DNA from: Emticicia agri
GTDB taxonomy: Bacteria; Bacteroidota; Bacteroidia; Cytophagales; Spirosomataceae
Assembly (NCBI RefSeq): GCF_004168285.1
Contig: NZ_SEWF01000002.1
Coordinates: 207,007 to 271,006 of the forward strand
Direction of reading: 5' to 3'
Length of the DNA: 64,000 nucleotides
Shown: in pieces, positions 33,254 through 41,819 of the stretch
How the letters are laid out: every line of letters starts with the position of its first letter
How positions within the stretch are numbered: position 1 is the first letter of the stretch
Program-made: the position numbers and the translations under genes
Notes under the pieces: generated by a model
Database searches by the model: none
The model's input: the letters and a program-made list of their open reading frames with translations, nothing else
What the model was told of the DNA's origin: nothing

Positions 33254-35131
33254 ATGGCAGCAGCAGCACACGCAGACGTACATGCCAACGAACATGACCA
33301 CGCTCACGAACACCATGAGCTGAGTTTTATCAGAAAGTACATTTTTTCTGAAGACCATAAAGTAATTGCTAAACAGTATCTGATTTCAGGTATTATCTGG
33401 GCTTTGATTGGAGGTTTCTTGTCATTAGTTTTTCGCTTACAATTAGGTTTTCCCGGAATTGACTTAGGTTGGTTAAAGCCTATTCTTGGAGAAAGATGGT
33501 TTGATGAAGCCGGAAAACTTGACCCTAACTACTACATTGCCTTGGTAACCATGCACGGAACCATCATGGTATTCTTTGTATTGACAGCCGGATTAAGCGG
33601 TACTTTCTCTAACTTCCTTATTCCGCTACAAGTAGGTGCAAGAGATATGGCATCAGGATTTATCAATATGTTATCTTATTGGTTCTTCTTCCTTTCAAGT
33701 GTTATCATGTTTGCTTCGTTGTTTGTGCATGATGGCCCTGCGGGTGGTGGTTGGGTTGTTTATCCTCCATTAAGTGCTTTACCAGATGCTGCACCGGGTT
33801 CAGGAACAGGTATGACCATGTGGTTGGTGAGTATGGCAATCTTTATCGTATCCAGTTTATTGGGTAGTGTAAACTATGTAACTACTGTAATTAACTTGCG
33901 TACAAGAGGGATGACTTTCGATAAAATGCCTCTGACAATCTGGGCGTTTACATTTACTGCTATCTTAGGTATCTTGTCATTCCCTGTATTATTCTCTGCG
34001 GCACTTTTATTGATTTTCGATCGTAGTTTCGGAACAAGTTTCTATCTGTCAGATATTTATATCAATGGTCAGGCATTACCAAATCAAGGTGGTAGCCCTA
34101 TCTTATTCCAGCACTTATTCTGGTTCTTAGGTCACCCGGAAGTATATATCGTAATCCTTCCTGCCTTAGGTATGACGTCGGAAATCATTGCTACTAATTC
34201 AAGAAAACCAATTTTTGGTTACAGAGCCATGATTTTCTCAATGTTGGGTATCATGTTCCTGGCCTTCATCGTATGGGCTCACCACATGTTCATGACAGGT
34301 ATGAATCCATTCTTAGGTTCGGTGTTCATGCTCTTGACCTTGATTATTGCAGTACCGTCGGCCGTAAAAGCCTTCAACTATATTACAACCATGTGGAGAG
34401 GTAACATCGTGTTTACTCCTGCTATGTTGTTCTCAATTGGTCTGGTATCTTTCTTCGTATCGGGTGGTGTTACAGGTATTATTTTAGGTAATAGTGCTTT
34501 AGATATTCAATTGCACGATACTTACTTTGTAGTAGCTCACTTCCACCTGGTAATGGGTTCTGCAGCCTTCTTCGGAATGGTGGCAGGGGTATATCACTGG
34601 TTCCCTAAGATGTTTGGCAGAATGATGAATGCTACTTTAGGTTACATTCACTTCTGGATTACGTTCGCTGGGGTTTATGTAGTATTCTTCCCGCAACACT
34701 ACTTAGGTATTGCCGGTTTCCCAAGAAGATATTACTCTTATACAGGTTTTGACTTTACTAACAAATATCAGGACTTAGCAGAATTAAGTACTATTGCCGC
34801 TATCGTGGTATTTGCAGCAAATATTATTTTCTTGTTCAACTTCTTCTATTCGATGTTCTGGGGTAAAAAAGCAACTGCTAACCCTTGGCGTTCAAATACT
34901 TTGGAGTGGACAACACCGGTTAATCCGGGTCATGGTAACTGGGAAGGAGAGATTCCTGCGGTTTATCGTTGGCCTTACGATTATAGCAAGCCAGGTGCTG
35001 CCGAAGATTTTATCCCTCAGAACATTCCGTTCTCAGCTACTCCAGAGTCTAACCTGGAAGATGAAAACGAGCAAATCAAAGAGGAAAAAGAAATTGAGGG
35101 AATTAAGTTTAATTACAATATCCCTGATTGA
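33254..35131 (+). CDS. coxA: Cytochrome c oxidase subunit I
   Basis: A 625-residue catalytic subunit with twelve or more helices. An N-terminal His-rich tail (HADVHANEHDHAHEHHE) may help metal loading. Key residues: the haem a His in MHGTIMVFF; HPEVYIVILP with the His-Tyr cross-linked pair of CuB; HHMF (CuB ligands); and HDTYFVVAHFHLVMGS, holding the haem a3 and haem a histidines. The loop FSNFLIPLQVGARDMA carries the D-channel Asp of A-family enzymes. The last about 50 residues are an acidic tail (LEDENEQIKEEKEIEG). It lies 37 bases after coxB and is followed by a stable hairpin before ctaA. Confidence 0.96.
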   Translation: MAAAAHADVHANEHDHAHEHHELSFIRKYIFSEDHKVIAKQYLISGIIWALIGGFLSLVFRLQLGFPGIDLGWLKPILGERWFDEAGKLDPNYYIALVTMHGTIMVFFVLTAGLSGTFSNFLIPLQVGARDMASGFINMLSYWFFFLSSVIMFASLFVHDGPAGGGWVVYPPLSALPDAAPGSGTGMTMWLVSMAIFIVSSLLGSVNYVTTVINLRTRGMTFDKMPLTIWAFTFTAILGILSFPVLFSAALLLIFDRSFGTSFYLSDIYINGQALPNQGGSPILFQHLFWFLGHPEVYIVILPALGMTSEIIATNSRKPIFGYRAMIFSMLGIMFLAFIVWAHHMFMTGMNPFLGSVFMLLTLIIAVPSAVKAFNYITTMWRGNIVFTPAMLFSIGLVSFFVSGGVTGIILGNSALDIQLHDTYFVVAHFHLVMGSAAFFGMVAGVYHWFPKMFGRMMNATLGYIHFWITFAGVYVVFFPQHYLGIAGFPRRYYSYTGFDFTNKYQDLAELSTIAAIVVFAANIIFLFNFFYSMFWGKKATANPWRSNTLEWTTPVNPGHGNWEGEIPAVYRWPYDYSKPGAAEDFIPQNIPFSATPESNLEDENEQIKEEKEIEGIKFNYNIPD

Positions 35132-35147
35132 TAAACCAAGATTTTAA

Positions 35148-35179
35148 GTTAAGTAGCTTTAGCAATAAAGCTACTTAAC
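35148..35179 (+). promoter_or_regulatory. Intercistronic hairpin with GNRA tetraloop, coxA-ctaA
   Basis: GTTAAGTAGCTTTA pairs perfectly with TAAAGCTACTTAAC (14 pairs) around a GCAA loop. No T-tract follows, so it is unlikely to terminate; it fits an mRNA-stabilising or processing hairpin between oxidase structural and assembly genes. Confidence 0.72.
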
Positions 35180-35197
35180 ATATAAATCAACAAAATC

Positions 35198-36175
35198 ATG
35201 GTAACTTTTAGAAAGCTGGGTGTCTGGACGATTGGAGCGATATATGTGCTGATATTGGTTGGAGGTATTGTTCGGGCAACAGGTTCTGGTATGGGTTGTC
35301 CTGATTGGCCTAAATGTTTTGGCAGTTGGGTACCACCAACAGATATTTCGCAATTACCTGTCAATTACAAAGAGATTTTTGGTGCCAAACTCAAAGGCGA
35401 AGTAGAATTTAATGCAGTTAAAACCTGGGTTGAATATATAAACCGATTGGTTGGCGTATTAATAGGTCTGTTTGTTTTTGCCACTTTTTTGACTTCGATA
35501 CGTTCTTTCTGGAAAAAAGACAGAACGATTGTTTGGTTAAGTTTCATCGCTTTTGTATTGGTTGGTTTTGAGGGGTGGTTGGGTTCAAAAGTAGTGTCGA
35601 GCGAGTTACACCCCGTAATGATTACACTACATATGTTGCTGTCGGTCATTATTGTGTTTGTGTTGTTGTATGCAGTGGCGAGGTCTTACACTCATGTAGT
35701 AGAAGTTGAAGACATCAAAGAAGCAGGTTCAATCAGTTTTCTGCTTACAGCCTTGATATTGGTTACGCTTGGTCAGGTATTGTTAGGTACACAGGTAAGA
35801 GAAATGGTTGACCAGGTAGCGATAGCGATGGGAGAACAGTTAAGAAGCGAATGGGTAGCTAATCTGGGCGGAAAGTTTGCAACGCATCGTTGGTTTTCAT
35901 TTGTAGTTTTAGGTTTACATATTTTATTTCTAAACAGAATACTAAAAAATAACAGCCATAAAGGAATTATCTATCAGTTTTCAATTGGGCTGATAATTCT
36001 GATAGCCATTGAAATGGTATCAGGCTTGATTTTAGGTTATCTGGGACTTCCGGCTTATTCGCAGCCTATTCATTTAACAATTGCCATTCTGATGTTAGGA
36101 GTACAGTTTGTTTTGTATCTGTTGTTGAATAAAGAAAGGATTTTCAGAGGCGTTCCGGAATTTTCATTAAAGTAA
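35198..36175 (+). CDS. ctaA: Haem A synthase (COX15/CtaA)
   Basis: A 325-residue eight-helix membrane enzyme that oxidises the C8 methyl of haem O to give haem A. Visible: TGSGMGCPDWPKCFGSWVPP near the N-terminus, with a paired-Cys loop (Cys31, Cys37); VEYINRLVGVLIG; LHPVMITLHMLLS with haem ligands in helix 4; and ATHRWFSFVVLGLH in the second half, showing the internal duplication; QPIHLTIAILMLGVQFVLY ends it. The stop codon overlaps the start of ctaB (TAATG), so the two are translationally coupled. Confidence 0.95.
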   Translation: MVTFRKLGVWTIGAIYVLILVGGIVRATGSGMGCPDWPKCFGSWVPPTDISQLPVNYKEIFGAKLKGEVEFNAVKTWVEYINRLVGVLIGLFVFATFLTSIRSFWKKDRTIVWLSFIAFVLVGFEGWLGSKVVSSELHPVMITLHMLLSVIIVFVLLYAVARSYTHVVEVEDIKEAGSISFLLTALILVTLGQVLLGTQVREMVDQVAIAMGEQLRSEWVANLGGKFATHRWFSFVVLGLHILFLNRILKNNSHKGIIYQFSIGLIILIAIEMVSGLILGYLGLPAYSQPIHLTIAILMLGVQFVLYLLLNKERIFRGVPEFSLK

Positions 36176-37056
36176 TGAGTCAATCAGTCAGTCAAAATAT
36201 AGTTAGTGTAAAGCTCAGGGCTTTATATGACATCACAAAATTCAGGTTGTCTGCAACCGTGGTTTTTTCTGGGGCGTTTGGTTTTATATTAGGGGCTGAT
36301 AAGTTAGACTGGGTAAAGTTAGTTCTTTTCTGTATTGCGGCATTTTCAACAACAGCCGCCGCCAATATCATCAACCAGATTATTGAAAAAGATCTGGATA
36401 CCTTGATGAAGCGTACGCAAGACCGCCCTTTGCCAAGTGGCAGATTATCGGTAAAAGAAGCAGCGTTTTTTGGTTGGGGATTAGCAGTAATAGCCATGTA
36501 TATTCTGTTCTATGAATTTAATCTGAGAGCAGGTTTAGTGGCTTTGTTATCAATGGTTTTATATGGCTTTGTCTATACTCCACTGAAAAGAGTAGGGCCG
36601 ATTGCAGTAGCAGTAGGGGCATTGCCTGGCGCTTTTCCTCCGATGATTGGTTGGATAGCGGCTACAAACCATTTCGGATTAGAACCGGGTATTTTGTTTG
36701 CCATTCAGTTTTTCTGGCAGTTCCCGCATTTCTGGGCCATTGCCTGGGTTTTAAATGAAGATTACAGCAAAGCAGGTTTTAAATTGTTGCCCTCAAGTGG
36801 TGGACAAAACCTGAACTCTGCTATTCAGATAATGATTTATACCTTGTTTTTATTACCCTTATGTTGGGTGCCTTATTATATGGGTATGACAGGTATCAAT
36901 TCGGCTATAGTAGCGATGATTTTTGGTATCCTTTTCCTGGCGCAGACATTCCATCTGATGAGAAAAGTAGATAGAAAAGCCGCATTGCAATTAATGTTCG
37001 GGTCGTTTATTTATCTTCCGGTAGTGCAGATTGCCTACCTTTTAGATAAAATATAA
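36175..37056 (+). CDS. ctaB: Protohaem IX farnesyltransferase (haem O synthase)
   Basis: A 293-residue UbiA-superfamily enzyme with nine helices that attaches farnesyl to haem B. The first Asp motif is NIINQIIEKDLDTLMKRTQDRPLPSG (Asp-rich pair and the RxxxRPLPSG hallmark, about 62-87), followed by YTPLKRVGPIAVAVGALPGAFPPMIGW and the second motif FWAIAWVLNEDYSKAGFKLLPSSGG. Starts on the last base of ctaA, a one-base overlap. Feeds haem O to CtaA. Confidence 0.96.
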   Translation: MSQSVSQNIVSVKLRALYDITKFRLSATVVFSGAFGFILGADKLDWVKLVLFCIAAFSTTAAANIINQIIEKDLDTLMKRTQDRPLPSGRLSVKEAAFFGWGLAVIAMYILFYEFNLRAGLVALLSMVLYGFVYTPLKRVGPIAVAVGALPGAFPPMIGWIAATNHFGLEPGILFAIQFFWQFPHFWAIAWVLNEDYSKAGFKLLPSSGGQNLNSAIQIMIYTLFLLPLCWVPYYMGMTGINSAIVAMIFGILFLAQTFHLMRKVDRKAALQLMFGSFIYLPVVQIAYLLDKI

Positions 37057-37079
37057 GCCTATTAGATTCAGGTAAAAAA

Positions 37080-37679
37080 ATGAGAGAAAAAGAGTTAAAA
37101 ATGCCTATAAATAAGTTGACCGAAGAACCTAAACAGGTATTGTCGGTCAATAAATGGAAGTTTATGGTATGGCTCTTCATTATTACCATCATTATGCTCT
37201 TTGCTTCGCAAACAAGTGCATATCTGGTAAGAAGAGCAGAGGGTAACTGGGTAGAATTTGATATTCCGCAGATATTTTGGTTTAGTACGCTTGTGTTGCT
37301 GGTAAGTAGTGTTTCTATGCACTTTTCGTTGCAAGCAGCTAAGAAGAATAACCAAGCATTATTGAAAACTGCGGTAGCCATTACCTTTATTTTCGGAATG
37401 ACATTCTTAGTTATGCAATACCTCGGTTGGCAGAATCTGCAACAACAAGGTGTATTCTTAAAAGGCAATCCATCTGGCTCGTTCTTCTATGTATTTACGG
37501 GTTTACACATGGCTCACCTTTTAATCGGATTGGGAATTCTGGTGGCTACTTTTATTATGGCATTCAGAATGAAAATCAATTCTAAGAATACTTTGCTGGT
37601 TGAAGTATGCGCAACAGCATGGCATTTCCTTGATTTACTTTGGGTATATTTGTTCGTATTTTTATTGTATTTTAGATAA
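37080..37679 (+). CDS. Haem-copper oxidase subunit III, first copy
   Basis: A 199-residue five-helix protein of the CoxC/CtaE family. An alternative ATG at 37101 removes seven residues. NKWKFMVWLFIITIIMLFASQTSAYLV (helix 1), FWFSTLVLLVSSVSMHFSLQAAK (helix 2), FTGLHMAHLLIGLGILVA with conserved His, and ATAWHFLDLLWVYLFVFLLYF at the end, the family signature (WHFxDxxWxxLF). It is short of the seven helices of classical subunit III. A second, longer subunit III gene follows 68 bases downstream, a two-gene arrangement usual in Bacteroidota. Confidence 0.93.
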   Translation: MREKELKMPINKLTEEPKQVLSVNKWKFMVWLFIITIIMLFASQTSAYLVRRAEGNWVEFDIPQIFWFSTLVLLVSSVSMHFSLQAAKKNNQALLKTAVAITFIFGMTFLVMQYLGWQNLQQQGVFLKGNPSGSFFYVFTGLHMAHLLIGLGILVATFIMAFRMKINSKNTLLVEVCATAWHFLDLLWVYLFVFLLYFR

Positions 37680-37747
37680 ACTTTTTACAATTTCAAGATT
37701 TAAACAGGTAACTTTACAGCCTGTTTGAAACTCAGAAACTATCAGCT

Positions 37748-38494
37748 ATGGCAAGTGCAAATAACTCAACGACCGCTGAACATTTAATGTGGAAGGGTGG
37801 AATCCAACCAATGAAAGTTGGATACGGAAAATTAATGATGTGGATTTTCCTTCTATCCGATACGTTTACTTTTTCGGCTTTACTGGTTTCTTATGGTTTG
37901 GTGCGTTTTAGTTTTCCAACCTTTGAAGGATTAAGAAAAAACTTTGAATTTTCGAATGCCTGGTGGCCAATCCCGGAGCGAGTATTTGAGGCGGTTCCGT
38001 TCTTGCATGGCATATCAGCTCCACTGGTATTCGTAGGTATCATGACATTCATTCTTATCATGAGTTCGGTTACAATGGTATTGGCCGTAGAAGCCGGACA
38101 CCGTCGCGACAAAGCTGATGTAGAAAAATATATGCTTTGGACAATCCTGGGTGGTATTGCCTTCTTAAGCTCACAGGCTTGGGAGTGGGGACACTTCATC
38201 CACGGTACCGAAGAAGGTCTTACTTTGGCTAATGGTACTAAAGTATTTGGTGCTAACCTGGTTCAGAATCAATATGGCCCTCCGGCTTTTGCAGACTTTT
38301 TCTTCTTTATTACCGGTTTCCACGGAACCCACGTATTATCAGGCGTAGTGTTGAACGTTCTGGTTTTCTATAATGCTTCTAATGGCATTTACGAAAAAAG
38401 AGGACACTATGAAATGGTAGAAAAAGTAGGTTTATACTGGCACTTTGTGGACCTTGTTTGGGTATTCGTATTTACCTTCTTCTACCTTGTGTAG
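37748..38494 (+). CDS. Haem-copper oxidase subunit III, second copy
   Basis: A 248-residue five-helix member of the same family. Helix 1 contains GKLMMWIFLLSDTFTFSALLVSYGLVR, with the conserved acidic/polar pattern of the subunit III lipid site; then an extracytoplasmic insertion with the motif NFEFSNAWWPIPERVF, then ITGFHGTHVLSGVVLNVLVF and YWHFVDLVWVFVFTFFYLV at the C-terminus. Differs from the first copy mainly in this insertion and the loop AWEWGHFIHGTEEGLTLANGTKVFG. Both probably assemble in the same complex. Confidence 0.93.
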   Translation: MASANNSTTAEHLMWKGGIQPMKVGYGKLMMWIFLLSDTFTFSALLVSYGLVRFSFPTFEGLRKNFEFSNAWWPIPERVFEAVPFLHGISAPLVFVGIMTFILIMSSVTMVLAVEAGHRRDKADVEKYMLWTILGGIAFLSSQAWEWGHFIHGTEEGLTLANGTKVFGANLVQNQYGPPAFADFFFFITGFHGTHVLSGVVLNVLVFYNASNGIYEKRGHYEMVEKVGLYWHFVDLVWVFVFTFFYLV

Positions 38495-38557
38495 TCAGAA
38501 TAGATAATGATTTCTCAATCGTCAGATTGGATAAACTTAAAAATATTGTATTAAAAA

Positions 38558-38902
38558 ATGGCTCAACATACAGAACACCACGGTCACGAAGAGAAACTCC
38601 CGGCGCAAACCAAAGAAATCTGGAAAACGTTCTGGATACTTTTAATCATCACTTCAATTGAGTTCGTGATTGCATTTACCATAGATGCAGACCATTATAA
38701 ATGGACAAAAATCGGAATCTTCATTATTCTGACTATTGTGAAAGCATACTACATTGTTGGTATCTTTATGCACTTAAAACATGAAGTGAAATCACTGATA
38801 TGGACAATTGTATTACCCTGTATATTTGTTGTATGGTTAGTTGTAGCTTTGATTATTGAGGGGGGATATATTGGATTTGAACGCTTCATATTCGGAAAAT
38901 GA
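38558..38902 (+). CDS. Cytochrome c oxidase subunit IV family protein
   Basis: A 114-residue three-helix subunit of the caa3/prokaryotic subunit IV type. After a His-rich N-terminus (AQHTEHHGHEEKLPAQTKEIWKTFWIL), helices lie at about 26-42, 53-72 (IGIFIILTIVKAYYIVGIFMHLKHE, the family signature with the KxxxVxxxFMHL pattern) and 83-103. Its last four bases (ATGA) overlap the SCO gene start. Stabilises the oxidase. Confidence 0.9.
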   Translation: MAQHTEHHGHEEKLPAQTKEIWKTFWILLIITSIEFVIAFTIDADHYKWTKIGIFIILTIVKAYYIVGIFMHLKHEVKSLIWTIVLPCIFVVWLVVALIIEGGYIGFERFIFGK

Positions 38903-39603
38903 GTAAAAATTTTAGCAAGGCCGGAATACTAATAGCGATATTAGTAATTCCGGCTTTTATATTTATATTTCTGAAACTCTTCGGAAATAATTATTATAAG
39001 CTCCCGTATTTTATGCCTGAGATGGATGAACACGGACAGGTATTGATGAAAGGAGCAGATACGGTATTTCATAAAATACCTGAGTTTAAGTTGACCGACC
39101 AGAACGGTAGTGAATTTTCTTCTCAACAGACAAAAGGTAAAATCTACGTAGCCAATTTCTTCTTTACCCGTTGCGGAACTATCTGCCCCAAACTGAGTTC
39201 GTCTATGATACGTGTGCAGGATTTATTTGTAGATAGTCCTGACGTAATGATGGTTTCTCATTCAGTTGACCCTAATCATGATACACCGGAAGTACTGAAA
39301 ACTTATGCGAAAAAGTATGATGCCAAAGACGGTAAATGGTTTTTTCTGACAGGAGATAAGAAAGCAGTATATGATTTGGCTATCAAAGGTTATAAGTTGC
39401 CTATAGCCGATGCGTCGGAATATGATAAGAATATCAAGAATGTAGATGAAATGTTTATCCATTCTGAGAAAATGATGCTGATAGATAAAGAAGGGTATAT
39501 CAGAGGTATTTATGATGGCACCTTTAATGCCGATGTAGAAAGGTTGATAGCTGAAATAAAAGTATTACAGGAAATTTATAAAGACAAAAATAATCCTCAA
39601 TAG
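38899..39603 (+). CDS. SCO1/SenC-family copper chaperone
   Basis: A 234-residue membrane-anchored thioredoxin-like protein that loads the CuA site of CoxB. N-terminal anchor ILIAILVIPAFIFIFLKLFG (10-29). The copper motif is RCGTICPK (Cys92, Cys96) with the distal ligand His188 in FIHSEKMMLID. HSVDPNHDTPEVLKTYAKKY is the usual SCO insert. Overlaps the subunit IV gene by four bases, so the two are translationally coupled. Confidence 0.94.
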   Translation: MSKNFSKAGILIAILVIPAFIFIFLKLFGNNYYKLPYFMPEMDEHGQVLMKGADTVFHKIPEFKLTDQNGSEFSSQQTKGKIYVANFFFTRCGTICPKLSSSMIRVQDLFVDSPDVMMVSHSVDPNHDTPEVLKTYAKKYDAKDGKWFFLTGDKKAVYDLAIKGYKLPIADASEYDKNIKNVDEMFIHSEKMMLIDKEGYIRGIYDGTFNADVERLIAEIKVLQEIYKDKNNPQ

Positions 39604-39614
39604 AGGGAATAAGT

Positions 39615-40145
39615 ATGGAAGCACAGTTAGAGAAAAAATCCATGTTATGGATAAATTTACTATCAATAGTGATACCATTGGTAGTAGCATTGATGTTGGG
39701 CATTCGTCAGAAATTTGACTTAGGTGCCTGGACAAAAGTTTTGCCGCATGCAATCGGAATGATTAATTCATTAACGGCTGTTTTATTATTATACGGATTT
39801 TATCTGATTAAACAAAGAAAGATAGAGCAGCATAAGAATGTAATGACAGGTGCCTTTACTTTAGGAGGTTTGTTCTTGGTATGTTATGTAGCTTATCATA
39901 TTTCAAACCCAAGTACGAAATTTGGCGGAGAGGGTATTATGCGTTATCTTTATTTTTTCGTACTGATTAGTCATATCGGGCTGTCTTTTATCGTTTTACC
40001 TTTGGTATTAAGAACCTATTATTTTTCGTGGACTAACCAGATAGCACGACACAGAAAAATAGCAAAGATTGCTTTTCCAATCTGGTTATATGTATCTATT
40101 ACAGGAGTAATTGCTTATTTAATGATAAAACCTTATTATCTTTAA
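39615..40145 (+). CDS. DUF420 membrane protein
   Basis: A 176-residue protein with five helices: MLWINLLSIVIPLVVALMLG, MINSLTAVLLLYGFYLI, VMTGAFTLGGLFLVCYVAYHIS, YFFVLISHIGLSFIVLPLVL and IWLYVSITGVIAYLMI. DUF420 proteins travel with oxidase assembly genes (CtaG-like role suggested, not proven). Conserved His residues, in PHAIGM, QHKNVM, SHIGL and ARHRKI, could bind haem or copper. It follows the SCO gene after 11 bases and precedes the CAMC protein after 4. Confidence 0.85.
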   Translation: MEAQLEKKSMLWINLLSIVIPLVVALMLGIRQKFDLGAWTKVLPHAIGMINSLTAVLLLYGFYLIKQRKIEQHKNVMTGAFTLGGLFLVCYVAYHISNPSTKFGGEGIMRYLYFFVLISHIGLSFIVLPLVLRTYYFSWTNQIARHRKIAKIAFPIWLYVSITGVIAYLMIKPYYL

Positions 40146-40149
40146 GACA

Positions 40150-40407
40150 ATGAAAGCATTCAGAATCATATTAAGTACAACCGTATTTCTATTAATCAGT
40201 TGTACGTTTTCAATGGCACAATGTGCTATGTGTAGAGCTACTGTGGGTAGCAACCTGAGCGAAGGCCGTGGGGTGATTGGCACAGGAATTAATGATGGAA
40301 TTTTGTATTTACTGGCAATTACCTATTTATCAATCCCGACATTGATATTTATCTGGTATCGTAGTGCCAAAAAAGAAATGAATTTAAAACTGAAATTGAA
40401 TAGATAA
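40150..40407 (+). CDS. Small CAMC-motif envelope protein closing the oxidase operon
   Basis: An 85-residue protein with a signal peptide (MKAFRIILSTTVFLLISCTFSMAQ), then CAMCRATVGSNLSEGRGVIGTGINDGILYL with a CxxC pair right at the mature N-terminus, and one C-terminal membrane helix (ILYLLAITYLSIPTLIFIWY), ending basic. It begins four bases after the DUF420 stop, so it belongs to the operon. I recognise the pattern from ACIII-oxidase operons of Bacteroidota but know of no assigned function. A CxxC at the membrane surface suggests copper or thiol chemistry in oxidase maturation; that is inference. Confidence 0.8.
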   Translation: MKAFRIILSTTVFLLISCTFSMAQCAMCRATVGSNLSEGRGVIGTGINDGILYLLAITYLSIPTLIFIWYRSAKKEMNLKLKLNR

Positions 40408-40450
40408 ACTGCTTGAAAAGCGAGTCTTTTATTTCATCAACATAACCAAG

Positions 40451-40486
40451 AAGAATCTGCCACTATAATTGCAGATTCTTTTTTGT
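40451..40486 (+). terminator. Terminator of the ACIII-oxidase operon
   Basis: AAGAATCTGC / GCAGATTCTT, a perfect 10-bp stem with loop CACTATAATT, followed by TTTTTG and further T. It closes the transcript that begins near 23403, about 17 kb. Confidence 0.93.
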
Positions 40487-40582
40487 TTTCAACTTATTGG
40501 GTTTTCTATTTCTTTAGTATCTTGCAATGTGCTTGTCTATACAAGCATTTTACAATCTATCAACCTTCATAATATTTTAACC

Positions 40583-41785
40583 ATGAGTAATAAACCTCAT
40601 AGAATCGCTATGTTAGGCACCGGACTAATAGGCTGGTTTTATACAAAATCTCTCCATGAACATCGTCGCCCTGACCGTGTACAGGTAGTCTATTCAAGAA
40701 GTGAAGAAAGAGGAAAAGCCTTTGCTGAAGAATGGAATATTCCGAAATATACAACCAGTATGGAAGAAGCCATTAAAGATAAAAGTGTGAATGTGGTAAT
40801 TGTAGGCCTGCCTAACGACCTGCATCTGGAAGCTATCAAATTATGCTGCAAATACAAAAAGAGCGTGCTTTGTACCAAACCGTTGGCACGTACAGGAGCA
40901 GAGGCAAAAAAAATACTGGAAATGGTAGAAAAAGCAGGGATATTTCATGGATACCTTGAAGACCTCGCTTATACCCCTAAAACGCTTCATGCCTTGCAAT
41001 CGGTTAAAAATGGGGTGATTGGTCGTGTAACCTGGGCAAGATCAAGAGAAGCACATCCCGGGCCTCATTCAAGCTGGTTCTGGGATTTAAAAAAAGCCGG
41101 AGGTGGTGCTATTGTTGACCTGGGTTGCCACTGTATAGAAATTGCCCGTAACTATATCGGCAAAGACATCAGACCTGTTGAGGTAATGTGTTGGGCGGCT
41201 ACACAGGTAAAGCCTATTGAAGCAGAAGATAATGCCATTGCTTTAGTAAAGTATGCCAATGGAGCTGTAGCGCAATTTGAAGTAAGCTGGTCGTTCAGAG
41301 GAGGAATGGATTTAAGAGATGAGGTGGCAGGCACTGAAGGGGTAATAAGAACAGACCATTTTATGCGTACAGGGTTTGAAATGTTTACAGCAGCACAGGA
41401 AGCAAGTTATGTAGCCGAAAAAGCTGAAAGTGCTTCCGGCTGGCTCTTCCCGGTCGGTGACGAAGTAAACTCTTTAGGCTATACCCATATGTTTACAGAT
41501 ATGTTTGATAGCTTAGACAATGGCACCACACCAATGGAGAGCTTCTATGATGGCTACATTGTAAATGCCGTAATAGATGCATGTTATAAATCGGCTAAAA
41601 CCAAGAAATGGGAGCCTGTAGTTATTAAGGACTGGAGAGGAAGAACCGATGTAACAGAACCCTCACCATTTGTAGATTATGATGCAGACCATTGGCATAT
41701 TAAAGACGAATTCCTGCCTGATGGACGTAAAAAAGTGATTCTGAAAGAGAAAGTAACAGGGAATATCATTCAGCGGGTTTTGTAA
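40583..41785 (+). CDS. Gfo/Idh/MocA-family oxidoreductase
   Basis: A 400-residue cytoplasmic NAD(P)-dependent sugar oxidoreductase. ATG 40583 is used; the frame is open from 40469 but the N-terminal strand [19 protein letters not shown] (GxGxxG) follows directly after MSNKP. The catalytic Lys is in [13 protein letters not shown] (family EKP motif in the TKP form, about residue 97), and [21 protein letters not shown] (His about 188) completes the active-site pattern. The C-terminal half is the alpha/beta dimerisation domain. No Tat signal, unlike many Bacteroidota relatives. Substrate unknown; with the neighbouring DUF1080 and cytochrome genes, glycoside 3-oxidation is plausible. Confidence 0.9.
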   Translation: MSNKPHRIAMLGTGLIGWFYTKSLHEHRRPDRVQVVYSRSEERGKAFAEEWNIPKYTTSMEEAIKDKSVNVVIVGLPNDLHLEAIKLCCKYKKSVLCTKPLARTGAEAKKILEMVEKAGIFHGYLEDLAYTPKTLHALQSVKNGVIGRVTWARSREAHPGPHSSWFWDLKKAGGGAIVDLGCHCIEIARNYIGKDIRPVEVMCWAATQVKPIEAEDNAIALVKYANGAVAQFEVSWSFRGGMDLRDEVAGTEGVIRTDHFMRTGFEMFTAAQEASYVAEKAESASGWLFPVGDEVNSLGYTHMFTDMFDSLDNGTTPMESFYDGYIVNAVIDACYKSAKTKKWEPVVIKDWRGRTDVTEPSPFVDYDADHWHIKDEFLPDGRKKVILKEKVTGNIIQRVL

Positions 41786-41786
41786 T

Positions 41787-41819
41787 AAAAAAGGTGTGGG
41801 AGTTTCCCACACCTTTTTT
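41787..41819. terminator. Bidirectional terminator between convergent genes
   Basis: AAAAAAGGTGTGGGA / TCCCACACCTTTTTT, a perfect 15-bp stem with loop GTT and A/T runs on both sides. It serves the oxidoreductase (plus strand) and the nuclease (minus strand), whose stop codon lies at its right edge. Confidence 0.95.

Noticed and set aside
35198..37056. ctaA and ctaB as a stand-alone operon with its own promoter after the hairpin
   Set aside because: No TAnnTTTG box lies between 35131 and 35198 and the spacing is continuous, so co-transcription with coxA is simpler.
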